Assembly: GCA_024195585.1 (NCBI GenBank)
Contig: SWBL01000032.1
Coordinates: 1 to 64,000 of the forward strand
Origin: Aureobasidium sp. EXF-3400
Lineage: Eukaryota > Ascomycota > Dothideomycetes > Dothideales > Saccotheciaceae
DNA: 64,000 nt
Direction of reading: 5' to 3'
A program made the position numbers and the translations under genes. The notes beneath the pieces are model-generated. The model was not told where the DNA came from, searched no databases, and was given only the letters and a program-made list of their open reading frames with translations. Shown here piece by piece: positions 11,276-22,054 of this stretch; position 1 is the stretch's first letter, and each line of letters opens with the position of its first letter.

Positions 11276-11739
11276 ATGTCCATGTTTCGATCGAAGAAGC
11301 TGGACCTTGGTGGTTTCGTCAACATCAAGGTCATCCGCGACCACACCAAGCGCAAAGTCTTTGAGCAGAACGAGACCGAGAGGTCAGTTGGATCCCAGCA
11401 TACTTGTATTCGCCAGTATACTGATTTGGCTGTAATTATAGACAAGCACTCCGCTACATCATCCGCAACACACTCCTGCCGCAACGCGCGCGCGCACAGG
11501 CTCAACTGCAATTGTCGCAAATGCACTGCTACACCCGCCCCACCCAGATCAAGAACAGATGTATTGCTGGAGGCAAGGGAAAGGGTGTTTTCCGTGACTT
11601 CCGCATGGCAAGAGTAGGTTCAACCCTGGAGAATGAGGTGGAGCGCGAGAACCCAAGACTGACATCTTTTCTGCAGTACCAATTCCGTATGCACGCTTTG
11701 GCTGGACAATTGCCTGGTGTCAAGAAGGCCAGCTGGTAG
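11276..11739 (+). CDS. MRP2: Mitochondrial ribosomal protein uS14m
   Basis: Three exons (11276-11382, 11442-11613, 11677-11739) encode a 113-aa protein of the mitochondrial small ribosomal subunit. Diagnostic blocks are SKKLDLGGFVNIKVIRDHTK, QALRYIIRNTLLPQRARAQ, CYTRPTQIKNRCIAGGKGKG and the end QLPGVKKASW, all typical of fungal Mrp2. Both introns have GT..AG ends and preserve frame. The ATG at 11276 is chosen because the family begins here. An in-frame upstream ATG at 11078 would overlap the start of the divergent neighbour and adds no family sequence. Confidence 0.95.
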
Positions 11740-11894
11740 AATATCTGGCATATCCATGTTACTATACTGTACAATATTCGAAACAAAGGGCATTGGGAAA
11801 GGCGTTGGTTGGGAATCAAGGACTTTGGGTGGTTTCGAAATTCAGAAGTTATTATCTGCCTTCCTGCTTCGTTGCAGACGGACTGTTCCTCCTT

Positions 11895-12773
11895 CTATCG
11901 GTTGTTTATTCTTTGCAGCATGGCCAATCTGGCGGGATGTATGCCCTCTTGTGCTCCTGCATCGACTTGAGGCTCGGGTGCTTCCTCTGCCTTGTCCGCT
12001 CCTGGAGCACCTCCCTTCTTAGCTTCCTTTGCTGCCTTGCGCTTCTCCTGCTTGGCCTCGGCCTCTGCTCTTCTTTGTCTCTGCTCGTTCAGTCTGACGT
12101 TCTTCTCCTTGAGCTTCTCCTTTCTGGCCCCAGACTTGCTGCCACCGCCTCCAGCCGTAAGTTCGACATTGATCCTACGCTTTCCTCTTTCACCGCCAAC
12201 ACCGCTGTCGAACATGCTGTGGTGGTACAACTTCAGACACGTCTTCATGCGGTCGTAGTTTGCAAACTCAAGGAACGCAAATCCTTTGCTCTTGCCTGTG
12301 CCCTTCTCGGTCGAGTGACGGACGGATTGCGGTTGGATTGAAGCAAAGTGCTCGGTGATTTGCTCGGTCGTAGCCGTGAATGGAAGGTTGCCAATGAAGA
12401 CAATGAAGCGCTGGTTCTTTGCGTCGGCGCCTTCTCCTGCTGTCGCTGCATCTCCCTCCTTCTTGGCCAGCGGCTCCTTGTTGGCTGAGGGTTCCTTCTT
12501 GCGCTTCTTTTGCTGTTTGGCTTCTACAGGGGCGGCGTCTTCTGTCGATGCTTGGTCCTTGTCTTCTTGCGATCGCTTGCGCTTCTTGGAAGAAGTCTTG
12601 TCTGCGGCGGTGTTCTGGTCGTCTGCTTCTGCGGTAGGCTCGTCGTTCTTTGGCGCATCGTCGGTGGTGGTCTCTTCGACCTTTGCCTTCTTGTTCTTCT
12701 TGTATCTCTCCTCGGAACGCTTGGCCTTCTTTGCCTTGCCCGTCAGGACTGGGACAACTGCTTCTTCTGACAT
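11895..12773 (-). CDS. NOP6: Nucleolar RNA-binding protein Nop6-like
   Basis: 292 aa in one exon. Yeast Nop6 binds pre-rRNA early in 40S subunit assembly in the nucleolus. The N-terminal 110 residues are a basic and acidic low-complexity region with several KKRKR-type nuclear signals. One RRM follows, with RNP2 FIVFIGNLPF and RNP1 SKGFAFLEF. The C-terminal third is Arg/Lys/Glu/Ala-rich predicted coiled coil, ending GIHPARLAMLQRINNR, a short conserved tail. The ATG at 12773 (protein start MSEEAVVPVLTGKAKKAKR) is preferred over the longer open frame to 12821, which starts without supporting sequence. Confidence 0.87.
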   Translation of the reverse strand: MSEEAVVPVLTGKAKKAKRSEERYKKNKKAKVEETTTDDAPKNDEPTAEADDQNTAADKTSSKKRKRSQEDKDQASTEDAAPVEAKQQKKRKKEPSANKEPLAKKEGDAATAGEGADAKNQRFIVFIGNLPFTATTEQITEHFASIQPQSVRHSTEKGTGKSKGFAFLEFANYDRMKTCLKLYHHSMFDSGVGGERGKRRINVELTAGGGGSKSGARKEKLKEKNVRLNEQRQRRAEAEAKQEKRKAAKEAKKGGAPGADKAEEAPEPQVDAGAQEGIHPARLAMLQRINNR

Positions 12774-13376
12774 TTTGGGTGGTTTGGTGAAGTAATGTTT
12801 ATGGGTTTTTGTGATTATCAAAAAAGTCTCTGTCTTGACTCGGGTTCTCTCCGCACCTTCTAAAGTCCGTGCTTTGTCCGAAGAGAGCGCTGCTCTTTCA
12901 CATGCTTCATGGATAACGAACTCGAAAATGATAGATTAAAAGTTTCATGCAGACCATATGTACACAACGCTTGTAGAAAAAAGAAAAGAGGGCCATCAAT
13001 GCAACCATGTCAACCGACACATGCGACAACGTCTTTGCTCGGCCGTCTTTCAATCATCCCTCTGGTATTGTCCTCCTCTTGAGTCCAATCTACACTATAG
13101 AACTTTGTATTCCATCCAGAGGTGCCTTCATGAACGTGAGGCCTGAGCGTAAACCATGACTGTGTCCGCGTCTTGTGCTGCTCTGTGTTGTGTGTTGCTT
13201 GCGTCAAGTGGGTATCTGCGCCGAAGACTTTCGCTGCTCCCCCAACATCAAAGGATCCAACGCCAGCGACTCCCAGAAACTAGACTTGGCACCGAGATTA
13301 AAGAGATCTATCATGCCGTGAAAATGCGAATGTTGTGTGAAGTAAGGGGTGGTCGGTGTGGGTATTGCCTGCCAGC
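12774..13376. other. Intergenic
   Basis: Upstream region of NOP6 and 3' region of the Rac gene. No coding or RNA signal seen. Confidence 0.5.
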
Positions 13377-14257
13377 TCAGAGAATAATGCATTTTTGCTT
13401 CTTGGGCTTCGAGGTAGGGCGAGGGCTCAGAACGGCTCTGTCATGACATGTTAATAGAGTGCATCACTCAAGTCGGGACTCTGTGTACGCACCTGATGGC
13501 CTCATCGAACACACTCTTGAGGTTGCGCTGTGTAAGGGCAGAGCACTCCATGTACTTGACTGCCTTGATCTCCTTGGCAACGCTGATGGCCTGCTCGTAC
13601 TGGATGGGTGCCATCTTCTTCTGTCTCAGACTCTCCTTGGTGCTCTCGTCGTCGCGAAGATCGAGCTTGGTTCCGACCAGGATGATGGGAACACCAGGTG
13701 CGTGGTGCTCGATCTCGGGGTGCCACTGTTCACTTAGTCAGACACCATTCCACTATAAGTCTCGTGTTTGCATTCCGTACCTTGGCCTTAACGTTGTCGA
13801 AGGAAGGAGGGCTGACGATAGAGAAACAAATGAGGAAGACATCGGTCTGAGGGTACGAGAGAGGGCGAAGACGGTCGTAATCTTCCTGACCAGCAGTATC
13901 CCAGAGACCAAGACTAATAGGCTTGCCATCGACCATGACGCTTGCGGAGTAGTTGTCAAAGCTATCGAGCATCAGCATCTGAGTTGACGGATTGTGCGCC
14001 TGGTTGACGATCTTGCGTAACGTACACAGTAGGGATGTACTCGCCAGGGAAGGCATTAGTCGTGTATGAGATCAAGAGACAAGTCTGGTACACCATTTAG
14101 TCAACTGTCGCACAAATGCAGAAGAGAAGTACGAACCTTGCCGACAGCACCATCTCCTGTGACGACACACTACAATGGTTGTTTAGCGACTTGCATTTTG
14201 TAGAGGATTGATCGAAAGGCGTACTTTGAGCGACTGTGTTTGAGGGTTGGATGCCAT
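13377..14257 (-). CDS. RAC1: Rac-type Rho GTPase
   Basis: 199 aa from six exons (14225-14257, 14137-14169, 14026-14084, 13781-13961, 13493-13725, 13377-13437). It is a membrane-anchored switch for polarised growth and, in other fungi, NADPH oxidase control. All G-box motifs are present: GDGAVGKT, switch [40 protein letters not shown] and [18 protein letters not shown]. The tail has a polybasic KPKKQK and the CaaX box CIIL, where Leu predicts geranylgeranylation. Rac rather than Cdc42 is favoured by the overall tail and the NPQTQ N-terminus, a judgement made by eye. Five introns in a 600-nt coding sequence is high for this window. Confidence 0.93.
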
Positions 14258-15556
14258 TGTAGAGACGATCTTTTGGGTGTGGTGTTTTGAGACGAGGACA
14301 GGTGATACGGAGGGTGGTGATGTCGTGCGAGAGAAGGGTCGACGGAGCTTCCAAGCTTTCTAGATGGTTTTGTTCTCGGAGCTTCACTTGTTTGTTCAAG
14401 TGAAAGTGAATCGATCTCAAAAGGCAGTGGACGACACGACTAGAAGGCTGCTGTAGTGAAGGTTAGCAAGATGCGGCTCTGGACACCGAGAAGGCGGTAA
14501 ACATGCCTTCTTTCACCGTCTTCACGTCAGGGCTAGTCTCGTCTGATTGGAGCACCAGGCAAGTCGTCAGGGAAGTTGTCAGGTGAAGCAGCAATGGCAG
14601 AAAAAAACCGTCAGGCTCCTGATATGGCGGTATGGACAATGGATCTGAAGTTCACTTGGGGGGCTCGACTCTGCGATTGGTTGAATTGAGCTCCTAATCC
14701 TATTATGCCGCCGGGACGAACCGCTCTTTCCTGCTTTTGCTTCTGCGGGGCGCTACGAGGAAAAAAGGCCTTCTCGATGTGCTTAGACTCTAGAGCCTTT
14801 AGAGCACTGCAGCCGCGTTGGTCTTTTGCTACTATGACCAGCTGTGTCCACTCGTGATCCGTTGTGCTTTTGCAGAACTTTCCAACGTTATGCGCGCGAG
14901 TCACGCCGACCAGGTCCAATGAGCCGACCAATTATCAATCACTTGCAACCAAACGCGCCGCTTCACCCCTGAAGCCTATGAATGACGTCTGGTGTGCCAT
15001 TAATACCTTTTCTTGACCAACTTCTTCAGACCTCAACGCCTATCTCTTTCGTGTTTGAACTTCGAGAGTGCAACCACCAGCTAGCTCGCGTCCTGATCGA
15101 CTTCGAGGCGGCCACGTTCTGGTACAAATCCCGTTTCATCGTGTGGAGAAGGGGGGCAGTTAGACTTCGGATGTTCTCCGTAACCTCGTTTTGTTCAAGA
15201 CGGCGATTGTGAAGTCACTTCGGATCAAAGTCATGTCTGGAACTTCAACACTGGTCTTGCAATGACAAACATGAGCTAAGTTGGACTTTTATCACAAGTT
15301 CACCTGGTCTAGAGACGTAGCATAGGTAATGTTTGTTAAAAGCTTGTCTGTTGAGTGGGGCGCCACGGGGCAAAGCCAATCCGTCTCGGCTCTCTTTCAT
15401 ACGAGCCAGCTTGGAAGCTATGCTTTTACATAGGTGGGGTCCGCAAATTTAGTTGTCCTCCTTCAGTTTTCTCTCTTCCCAGCATATATGTATGTGCACT
15501 TGTAAAGTCCCGTGTTGTCCGTTCCAGGATACTGACTTGGCCAGTATCCATTCATA
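14258..15556. other. Intergenic, promoters of RAC1 and the mutarotase gene
   Basis: 1.3 kb between divergent genes. A few open frames of about 75-107 codons occur without domains or family-like sequence. No tRNA-like cloverleaf or repeat seen. Confidence 0.5.
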
Positions 15557-15904
15557 ATGCCTGTTCAACGCATCGGCCAATCCATTCGTCTGCGCAGAGA
15601 GTATGTCGATGAATACATCAAGATCCATTCCGAGGTCTGGCCTGGCGTCTTGAGAAGGATTGCAGGGAGCAATATCCACGATTACACCATCTTCTACGAC
15701 AAACAATCCAGCATCCTGTTCGCCACGTTCAAGTATACCGGTACTGATTTCGATGCGGATATGAAGGCTATGGCTGAAGACGAAGAGACGCAGAGATGGT
15801 GGAAGGTGACTGATAAGATGCAGGAGAGCCTGAACGAGGGTGCTACCAGCAGTGTCGACGGTGGCTGGTGGCGCGCTCTAGATGAAGTGTTCCATGTCGA
15901 GTAG
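15557..15904 (+). CDS. L-rhamnose mutarotase family protein
   Basis: 115 aa, single exon, ATG at 15557. The family (RhaM, formerly DUF718) interconverts the anomers of L-rhamnose; it is a small dimeric alpha/beta-barrel cytosolic enzyme. The conserved pattern is clear: RREYVDEYIKIHSEVWPGVL near the N-terminus, IHDYTIFYDKQSSILFATFKY in the middle, and ETQRWWKVTDKMQES. Length equals the family norm (about 104-115). No other rhamnose gene is adjacent, so the substrate is inferred from the family only; other sugars are possible. It converges with LRP1, with only 47 bp between the stop codons. Confidence 0.9.
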   Translation: MPVQRIGQSIRLRREYVDEYIKIHSEVWPGVLRRIAGSNIHDYTIFYDKQSSILFATFKYTGTDFDADMKAMAEDEETQRWWKVTDKMQESLNEGATSSVDGGWWRALDEVFHVE

Positions 15905-15951
15905 GACAATGATAGTCTGAAATGATGGTGATTCGATCGGAAGTGTTGTCC

Positions 15952-16659
15952 TTAGGTGTCCTTGCCGCCCTTGCTCTTTCTCTTCTTCTTTTTCTTTGGT
16001 TCCTCGTCGGTCGGGATGGGGCCTTGCAGCAAGGCTTGGAAAGCGGCCTTGTGTCCACGAGGAGCCTTGTCGGATTTCTGTTTCTTAGGTGCAACTGTTT
16101 TGGATGAGCTGGCCTTTTTCTTGGAATCAGATTCGCTGTTCTCGACGTCTTTGGCACTGCTCTCTGCCTCGTCATCATTCATCTTCCTGCTCATAGCTTC
16201 AAAGCGCGAATGACTACCAACTCTCTCGGTCATGTCTTCAAACTTTCTCTTAGCGCCATTCTTTTCCTTCTCCTGTTGCTCCGCGCGTTTTCTGTCGTAC
16301 TCGTCATTTCCAGCTAGACCGTGCTTGATGAAGCGTCCTGCAGCAGCCTTGTCAAGAGTGGCATTACGCTTGACATGCGAAGTCTCTGCGAGTTTGATCT
16401 TTTCAAAGTATTGCTTGACGCGATTGAGTTCGGCAAAAACAGGATGGGTCTTTGCGTCGAGACCGTTAAGACGCAGATAAGAGAACAGCAAAGCCTCTAT
16501 GGCGTATGTAACGAGAGTGTAGAGTTTAGCCTTGTCGAGCAGAGGAAGTTTGCTTGTACTGGCAGATAAGGCAGTGTTGATCAGAGGCGCAAGGGATTCC
16601 TCAACATTGTCGATGTTGCTCGCAAGATTGTCGACCAGAGGCCGTAGATCCGTATCCAT
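15952..16659 (-). CDS. LRP1: Exosome cofactor Lrp1/Rrp47 (C1D family)
   Basis: 235 aa, single exon. Rrp47 binds and stabilises Rrp6 in the nuclear exosome and helps process snRNA, snoRNA and 5.8S precursors. Residues about 1-110 form the Sas10/Utp3/C1D helical domain, with the diagnostic KLYTLVTYAIEALLFSYLRL followed by HPVFAELNRVKQYFEKIK. The C-terminal half is disordered and Lys-rich, with a GHKAAFQALLQGP motif and a final KKKKKRKSKGGKD, fitting RNA binding. Neuroguidin/Lcp5 is related, but the short length and the HPVFAELNRVKQYF block favour Lrp1. Confidence 0.9.
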   Translation of the reverse strand: MDTDLRPLVDNLASNIDNVEESLAPLINTALSASTSKLPLLDKAKLYTLVTYAIEALLFSYLRLNGLDAKTHPVFAELNRVKQYFEKIKLAETSHVKRNATLDKAAAGRFIKHGLAGNDEYDRKRAEQQEKEKNGAKRKFEDMTERVGSHSRFEAMSRKMNDDEAESSAKDVENSESDSKKKASSSKTVAPKKQKSDKAPRGHKAAFQALLQGPIPTDEEPKKKKKRKSKGGKDT

Positions 16660-16904
16660 GGTGTGGTTGTGGTGTTGATTTGCGATGATGATGGAAATTT
16701 CTGGAGAGGCTCAAATGCGACTTCTAGAAGCAGAGAGGGAAGGCGCGGACCTTCACAAAGCCGAGGCTGAGCCAATCACAACCTTCGCAGCGAGCATTAG
16801 TTTTGTCACAGTTACCTAGCACCTACGACTTCTATCCCACCTCTGCCACTCAAACATCGTCGCCCCTCACTTCAAACAACTACATTCTCACATCAGCTAT
16901 CAAC

Positions 16905-17468
16905 ATGCCTCGCCAGAACCGTGGATCCGCTGCCCCTCCCAGGCGTCCTACCGCCGCTCCTGCTCGTCCTGCGCCACCCACCCCCCAGCAGGCTCGTTCA
17001 GCATCTACTGCTGCTCACCCTCCTCAGCACCACGCCCCTCCCCCACCTCCTGCCGCTGCTCCTGCTGCTCCTCAGCAGAGCGCTGGTCCCGGTCTCTTCG
17101 GCCAGATGGCTAGCACTGCTGCGTAAGTTTTGTTCTACCCACTTGGGCTGCCTTGGAAGCTTCCAAACGACTCGGGCTAACATGTCCATGACAGTGGTGT
17201 CGCCGTCGGCTCTTCCATTGGCCACGCAATCGGCGGTTTCTTCGGTGGCGGCTCCTCTTCAGCCCCCGTCGAGCAGCAAGCTCAGGCTCCCGCCAACCCT
17301 GCCGACAACAGCACCTACACCTCGTCCAATTACCAGGCTCCTAGAGCTTGCGAGACTGATGTCACAAACTTCCGTCGCTGCATGGACGAGAACCAGGGCA
17401 GTCTGACCATCTGCGGCTGGTACCTCGACCAGCTCAAGGCTTGCCAGGCTGCTGCCTCGCAGTACTAA
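16905..17468 (+). CDS. MIX17: Twin CX9C mitochondrial protein (Mix17/CHCHD2-like)
   Basis: 163 aa from two exons (16905-17122 and 17195-17468). The first 70 residues are a Pro/Ala/Arg-rich presequence-like region. A Gly-rich hydrophobic stretch follows (GVAVGSSIGHAIGGFFGG). The CHCH fold has CETDVTNFRRC and CGWYLDQLKAC, two exact C-x9-C pairs that would be oxidised by Mia40 in the intermembrane space. In animals CHCHD2 and CHCHD10 support respiration and cristae; the yeast Mix17 role is less defined. The intron falls between the two halves (AAG/GVA), as the frame requires. It is divergent from LRP1 by 245 bp. Confidence 0.93.
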
Positions 17469-17630
17469 ATTCTCGTTTCCTATCCTGTTCTGTACAATAC
17501 CACATGAATAACGTTAGTTCGATTACACCTCTCTTCCTCTTGTCTTTCGTAGCAAGATTGTATCATTATTTTTAGACATCTACATCTCTTTCCAGAAGAT
17601 ATATGCAGAGTCTCTTCCTGGCCAAAACAT

Positions 17631-18686
17631 CTAAGCCAACATATATCTCCTCAAACCACGCTCAGCCAAGACACCGACCGCACCAATTCCAACCAGAGCA
17701 AGCGACCAAGGGTTGGTTACTTCTCTCAGTGCAGGCCAGAAGCTGTTCTTGTTTGCGCGCCACTCCTCCAGCTGGGCATACTTCTTGGGTGCTTCTGTCT
17801 TGTAACGTTGCTCCTGCGATTCCTCATTCTGCTTGTCGCCACCAATAAAGCGCAGGAAAGCGTAATTGGCCAAGGGTCCTACGAGACTGAGCGGGTTGAA
17901 CATGCCGTTCGCAGCAAGGAGCAGTGGGAATGAGAAGTGAACCAGAGCATCGCCAAAGTAGTTAGGGTGACGTACGATCGAGAAGACACCGCTGCGGTTG
18001 AGGTCATCGCTTTTCTTCTTGTGTTCCTCAATCTGCTGATCGGCCAGGGCCTCCATGTTAAGACCAGCGGTATAAAGTCCGATCGCAAGTCCATGCAGTA
18101 GGGCACCGTATTGCGGAGGCGTGGCTTCAATGCTTCCAAGCGTACCCTGTTGCAGGGCTACAGACCATGAGAGTGAGATGAGTGCTTGGAAGACAGCCTC
18201 AGGTAAAAAGACAGTGAAGAAGGCTTTGTTCCAGAAGCTGGTGTCCTGGTTCATGTCGTCGTATCTAGGATCGTCCTTTCCACGCTTGACACTGCGAGTA
18301 GCGATACGGGCAAAGAGACGAGCACCCCAAAGTGTAACACCGCCGAGAAGAAGCTTTTGCGTCCAGCCAAGGGTTGATAGCGATTCACCGAGACTAAGTC
18401 CGGTCTCTGAGCTACGCGCCCAAACTCCGTGATACCAGGCATTGAGTACCATTCCCGAAGGCCATAGCCAGTCCTTGAGTTCGACGCGACGAGTCACACG
18501 ACTGGCGGTATATGCGACAAGTGCAAGAGATGAGTGCAAGTTCAAAGATGGGAGTAAGTTGTCGTGCAGGAGCCCTAGCACATTGGTCGTTGCTGAAGCC
18601 ATCACTTGAGGTTTCATGTTGGGGATCCGTACATGTGAATTGCCAGCAGTAGCTGGGACCACTGGGCTTTTTGAGCCATAATCCAT
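17631..18686 (-). CDS. DUF1295 / steroid 5-alpha-reductase-like membrane protein
   Basis: 351 aa, single exon, ATG at 18686. It has multiple hydrophobic segments, and the C-terminal domain holds FSIVRHPNYFGDALVHFSF, the RHPNY-type motif shared by DUF1295 proteins, steroid 5-alpha reductases and isoprenylcysteine methyltransferases. The family is usually placed in the ER membrane with NADPH-dependent reductase chemistry, but the substrate is unknown for most fungal members. It lies 3.4 kb from the carotenoid cluster; I see no evidence that it belongs to that pathway. It converges with MIX17, 162 bp apart. Confidence 0.85.
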   Translation of the reverse strand: MDYGSKSPVVPATAGNSHVRIPNMKPQVMASATTNVLGLLHDNLLPSLNLHSSLALVAYTASRVTRRVELKDWLWPSGMVLNAWYHGVWARSSETGLSLGESLSTLGWTQKLLLGGVTLWGARLFARIATRSVKRGKDDPRYDDMNQDTSFWNKAFFTVFLPEAVFQALISLSWSVALQQGTLGSIEATPPQYGALLHGLAIGLYTAGLNMEALADQQIEEHKKKSDDLNRSGVFSIVRHPNYFGDALVHFSFPLLLAANGMFNPLSLVGPLANYAFLRFIGGDKQNEESQEQRYKTEAPKKYAQLEEWRANKNSFWPALREVTNPWSLALVGIGAVGVLAERGLRRYMLA

Positions 18687-20459
18687 TGCTGTTGAGTGCG
18701 ATTTGGTGAAAATCGAATTGAGCTGGCAGCGAGTGGTTATAAATCAGTCAAATGTGGAGTAAGTGTGACGTTATGGAGGGCTTCAGGTATAATCGATTTG
18801 CTTCATGTTGTTTGCTCGCCGCGTACCATTCCTAATGCAGTGTTATAATCAATTATATTATAGAGATTCTCCATCATCGACAATGATTATGCGTGATACG
18901 GGATGTTTTCTTGTAAAGTCATTCTTTCGTGAACATGCAAGCGAGTTCGGTCGTGAGTAAAGACATGTTTTTGACCCGGCTGTACTCGTGACCTCTCGTT
19001 GCTTGACAAAACCCCACGACCGACTGGATACGCACGAAGATTGAAGGTTGATTATACTATATGAGCTCGTAGCCCCTATTGAACTTGGATACCGAGACTA
19101 AACACGAGTGGTTGATCGTGGAAAGGAATGTCGAGTGGGTGCCAGGGTCGTTCCCACAGCATCGAGTACGATACGTTTCGAGCACAAACAAGAGGAATTC
19201 AATCCAACAAAACCAGCAGGAATAACACCTGTTATCTATATCAACTGAAAGACATGGCAACTATAGGCACATTACATCGATTGTTGCTAGCATTACAGCT
19301 GGTAGCAAACATTTATGATCCTTCAATCTGCTCACGCGGAAGGCTTCCAGATCAGGATTCGTTACTCTGCTCGTTATGTCATGGCACACACAATAGACCT
19401 TTGCAGCGACCAAGCAAGGCTAGACACCCGCAAAGCAACCGCGAGATTCAAGCAAGCTGCCCGCTGGTGTACGGCCCGCACAGTTGAAATGCAGCGGGTC
19501 CGCTGATAGATCTCTGGTTCACTGACTTGCAGGAAACGCGGCGCGAGGGACAAAGTACAAAGGCAGGGCCTCACAAGTGCACAACGAAGGACTCGCGGTG
19601 TGTTCGAATGTACCTCCTTGTCACAGACCTCGCCCCTCGCGAAAATAACGATGAGTATCACGCAACGGTGCATGAACGAGCAGTTCAAGGCCCATCTCTC
19701 CTGAAAACGGCAGCAAAGCTTTGCAAGAGGCATAACAACATTTTGGGCGTCAAAAGTGGGCCAGAGTCGCGCCGACGACGTGCATAGCGCTGGCAGTTGT
19801 TGTCAAATGTCAGCCCGAACCAGTTCACGCATCAGTTTCTCGTTGAGCAATTTTCTAGCTGAGAGACCGACCCTGCTTTAACCCCCCTTTCAACGGTCTC
19901 TCCCTTCTTACCCTCTAACGGCTTCGACGTTTTTGTCAACAATGCAGAAGCGTACCCCCTGTACACAACATGTGCAAAGGAAAAAGAAAGCTTGCGCGAG
20001 GAAAACCATCCGACGAATGTACTGATCTTATGTATATGGATGAGACAACTGATCATTCGCTATAGTTGACATCCCTTGCACAAGAAGTTAATCCTTCGTT
20101 TCTGCTGCGAAGCCTTGCAGTGTTGAATCAGTACAGAGTAATCCACAAGTAAACACCATGCACGAACGCTATGAAAAATCCACGATCAACCCGCATGCCG
20201 TTATGGGCCCTGGCTTCATGGCTTCAACATTCCATCCCCTTTCCTAGTATCCAGGTGGGGAATGCTCTGGTCTTTATAGGAGGTATAACCCATGGGAGTC
20301 AAAACAAAACTCTACATTCCCGGCGACTGTTTGTTGTTTTGATACTCATTTCCACCTCACTCTTGGGTATCGTCGCGCAGTTCGCTCCTCCTGGCATATC
20401 TTATGCAACAGAACCCCTACCCCAATAGTTCATCCGAATAATCGATAGGACGAACAATC
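18687..20459. other. Long intergenic region, no supported gene
   Basis: 1.8 kb with several open frames of 60-127 codons on both strands, none with a domain, splice structure or conserved pattern. AT-rich around 18840-18870. It separates two divergent genes and so holds both promoters. I could not identify an RNA gene or a transposon relic. Confidence 0.45.
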
Positions 20460-21800
20460 ATGCAGAGCGTTAGGGATTATCCCATGGATACCGCTTATGA
20501 GAGACCACAGCCTAGGGAAGAGAGGCTTAGGATACCAGGGCAACCACAACAGCGTCATCAGATGAGGACAAAGTCTCAGCCCAACCTTAGGTCCATGGCA
20601 CGTCGACCATTGCCAGGCACATGTTCTCAGGCAGAGAGCCACAACGCATACAAGACTCCCAGAGTGGTACATCCTCCTCTTCCAACCAACACTCTTCGTC
20701 GCAAGCATGAAGCCATGTACCTCGAAGAGCCTCCATTCGAGCGACCATTCTCTCCCGAGTCTGACTCGGAAGAGCACATGATCTTGGACTACTATCTTCA
20801 AGCATCTTACCACACTCCTCTGTCCAGAGTTGTCTCGGCTGAGGAGCCATGCAACCAGAGTGGAGCCATGGCTGCATTTGACTTTGGTCTTGAACAGACA
20901 TCTGAGCCATCATATGCACACTGCCAACCATCAGTTGAACGACCAAGGACAGCACATGGAAACAAGAGTGCTTTGTCGCCACCAAGGCAGCCTCCATCGT
21001 CGCCTCGAAGAAAGTCTCTTTCCTCTCCTCAGAGACAAGTTCCTTCTTCACCTCAAAGACAATGTCCCTCCTCACCTCAGAGACAACCTCCCGCCTCACC
21101 TCAAAGGCATTCTCCTTCTTCACCTCAGAGGCAATCACCTTCAACGCCTCAAAGACATTCCCTCTCAACACCTCAAAGACAGTCTTACACCCTCTTCCCC
21201 AAGGAGCAGCCTCAGCCCTCGACCCCACGCATCAGCGTGATCAGCGACAATGGCAGTATCATCTCCCATCAAAGCTACAACAGCCAACACCGCCCTCGCA
21301 CCTCCTCACTAGCATCCTCGGAGCGTTCACGCTCAGACTCATGCATGTCTGTGCGCCTCCAACCCGCTGCAAACCTCTCTCCCTCCTCTTCCCCTACTCC
21401 CTCTCCCAAGCGTCCCCAAACCTCTCCTCGCATGCGCACAACCAGCGCCTCCTCCACACAGCAAACCAGTACCTCTGACCAACCACCCTCGCGCTGGTCA
21501 GGCGAGACTGTAGACGTGGTCCTAGAGTCGCCTCGCTCTGGCAGAAATGCCGTAGACAGAACCAGAGATTCTTCTTCGTCGACGTTGGTGGCTACCAGTC
21601 CTGCATGGCCCACCGGCAGTTTCTTCGAGGATGACGAGGAGGAGAAGTTGCCTTTGAGACAAAAGGTGGCGCAGAAGTTGAGAAGTTCGCGTTCGAGCAA
21701 TGCCTTGAGGTCGGCGAGCAACCCTACTAGCAATACCGATCAAACGCACAAAAAGTCTCCTTCGTGGGCTCGTCGCTTGGTTACCTGGCACCGTGCCTAA
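20460..21800 (+). CDS. Disordered protein with tandem SPQR (CDK-site) repeats
   Basis: 446 aa, single exon, ATG at 20460. I do not recognise a family. Nearly all of it is predicted disorder, rich in Ser, Pro, Gln and Arg. Residues 178-241 are eight degenerate octapeptides of the form xPSSPQRQ, preceded by a shorter ALSPPRQ. Each unit holds S/T-P-x-R/K, the full cyclin-dependent-kinase consensus. Further SP/TP sites follow to about residue 330. The last 60 residues are less disordered, with an acidic FFEDDEEEKLPLRQKVAQKL and a terminal WARRLVTWHRA that could be the conserved functional tail. A role as a multisite phosphorylated regulator is inference. The reading frame is convincing: no intron is needed, and periodicity holds in this frame. 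Confidence 0.75.
   Translation: MQSVRDYPMDTAYERPQPREERLRIPGQPQQRHQMRTKSQPNLRSMARRPLPGTCSQAESHNAYKTPRVVHPPLPTNTLRRKHEAMYLEEPPFERPFSPESDSEEHMILDYYLQASYHTPLSRVVSAEEPCNQSGAMAAFDFGLEQTSEPSYAHCQPSVERPRTAHGNKSALSPPRQPPSSPRRKSLSSPQRQVPSSPQRQCPSSPQRQPPASPQRHSPSSPQRQSPSTPQRHSLSTPQRQSYTLFPKEQPQPSTPRISVISDNGSIISHQSYNSQHRPRTSSLASSERSRSDSCMSVRLQPAANLSPSSSPTPSPKRPQTSPRMRTTSASSTQQTSTSDQPPSRWSGETVDVVLESPRSGRNAVDRTRDSSSSTLVATSPAWPTGSFFEDDEEEKLPLRQKVAQKLRSSRSSNALRSASNPTSNTDQTHKKSPSWARRLVTWHRA
20991..21182 (+). repeat. Coding 24-bp minisatellite (octapeptide array)
   Basis: Eight imperfect 24-nt units around a core of cctcaaagacaa or cctcagaggcaa encode the SPQR octapeptides. Units differ at third positions and at the two residues before SP, so the array is old enough to have diverged while the SP-Q-R core was kept. 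Confidence 0.85.
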
Positions 21801-22054
21801 AAAGGAAGATTGTACATAGATAGTCACGAGTCTACGATATCTGATGAATTCATGTCTGCCATTCAAAACACATTCCATTCTCATGCCATGTGAACCAAAA
21901 TAAATCTATCGCTCTTATTATCATTCCTGTAAAAACAAATGTGGGTATTGTGATGTATTAAAAAAGCCCAAAGAACGCCATTTCTCTAATGTGTAAGATG
22001 GCCTATGCCAATGTCCCAAAACTCTGTCGTGATGCATTCATTATCGTGTAAACA

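Noticed and set aside
18687..20459. Several 60-127-codon open frames in the long spacer
   Set aside because: No domains, no consistent codon bias, no splice structure that joins them.
20830..21478. Overlapping frames through the repeat array (also Ser/Thr-rich)
   Set aside because: The 24-bp period makes all frames repetitive; only the 446-codon frame has a full-length protein and a conserved SPxR core.
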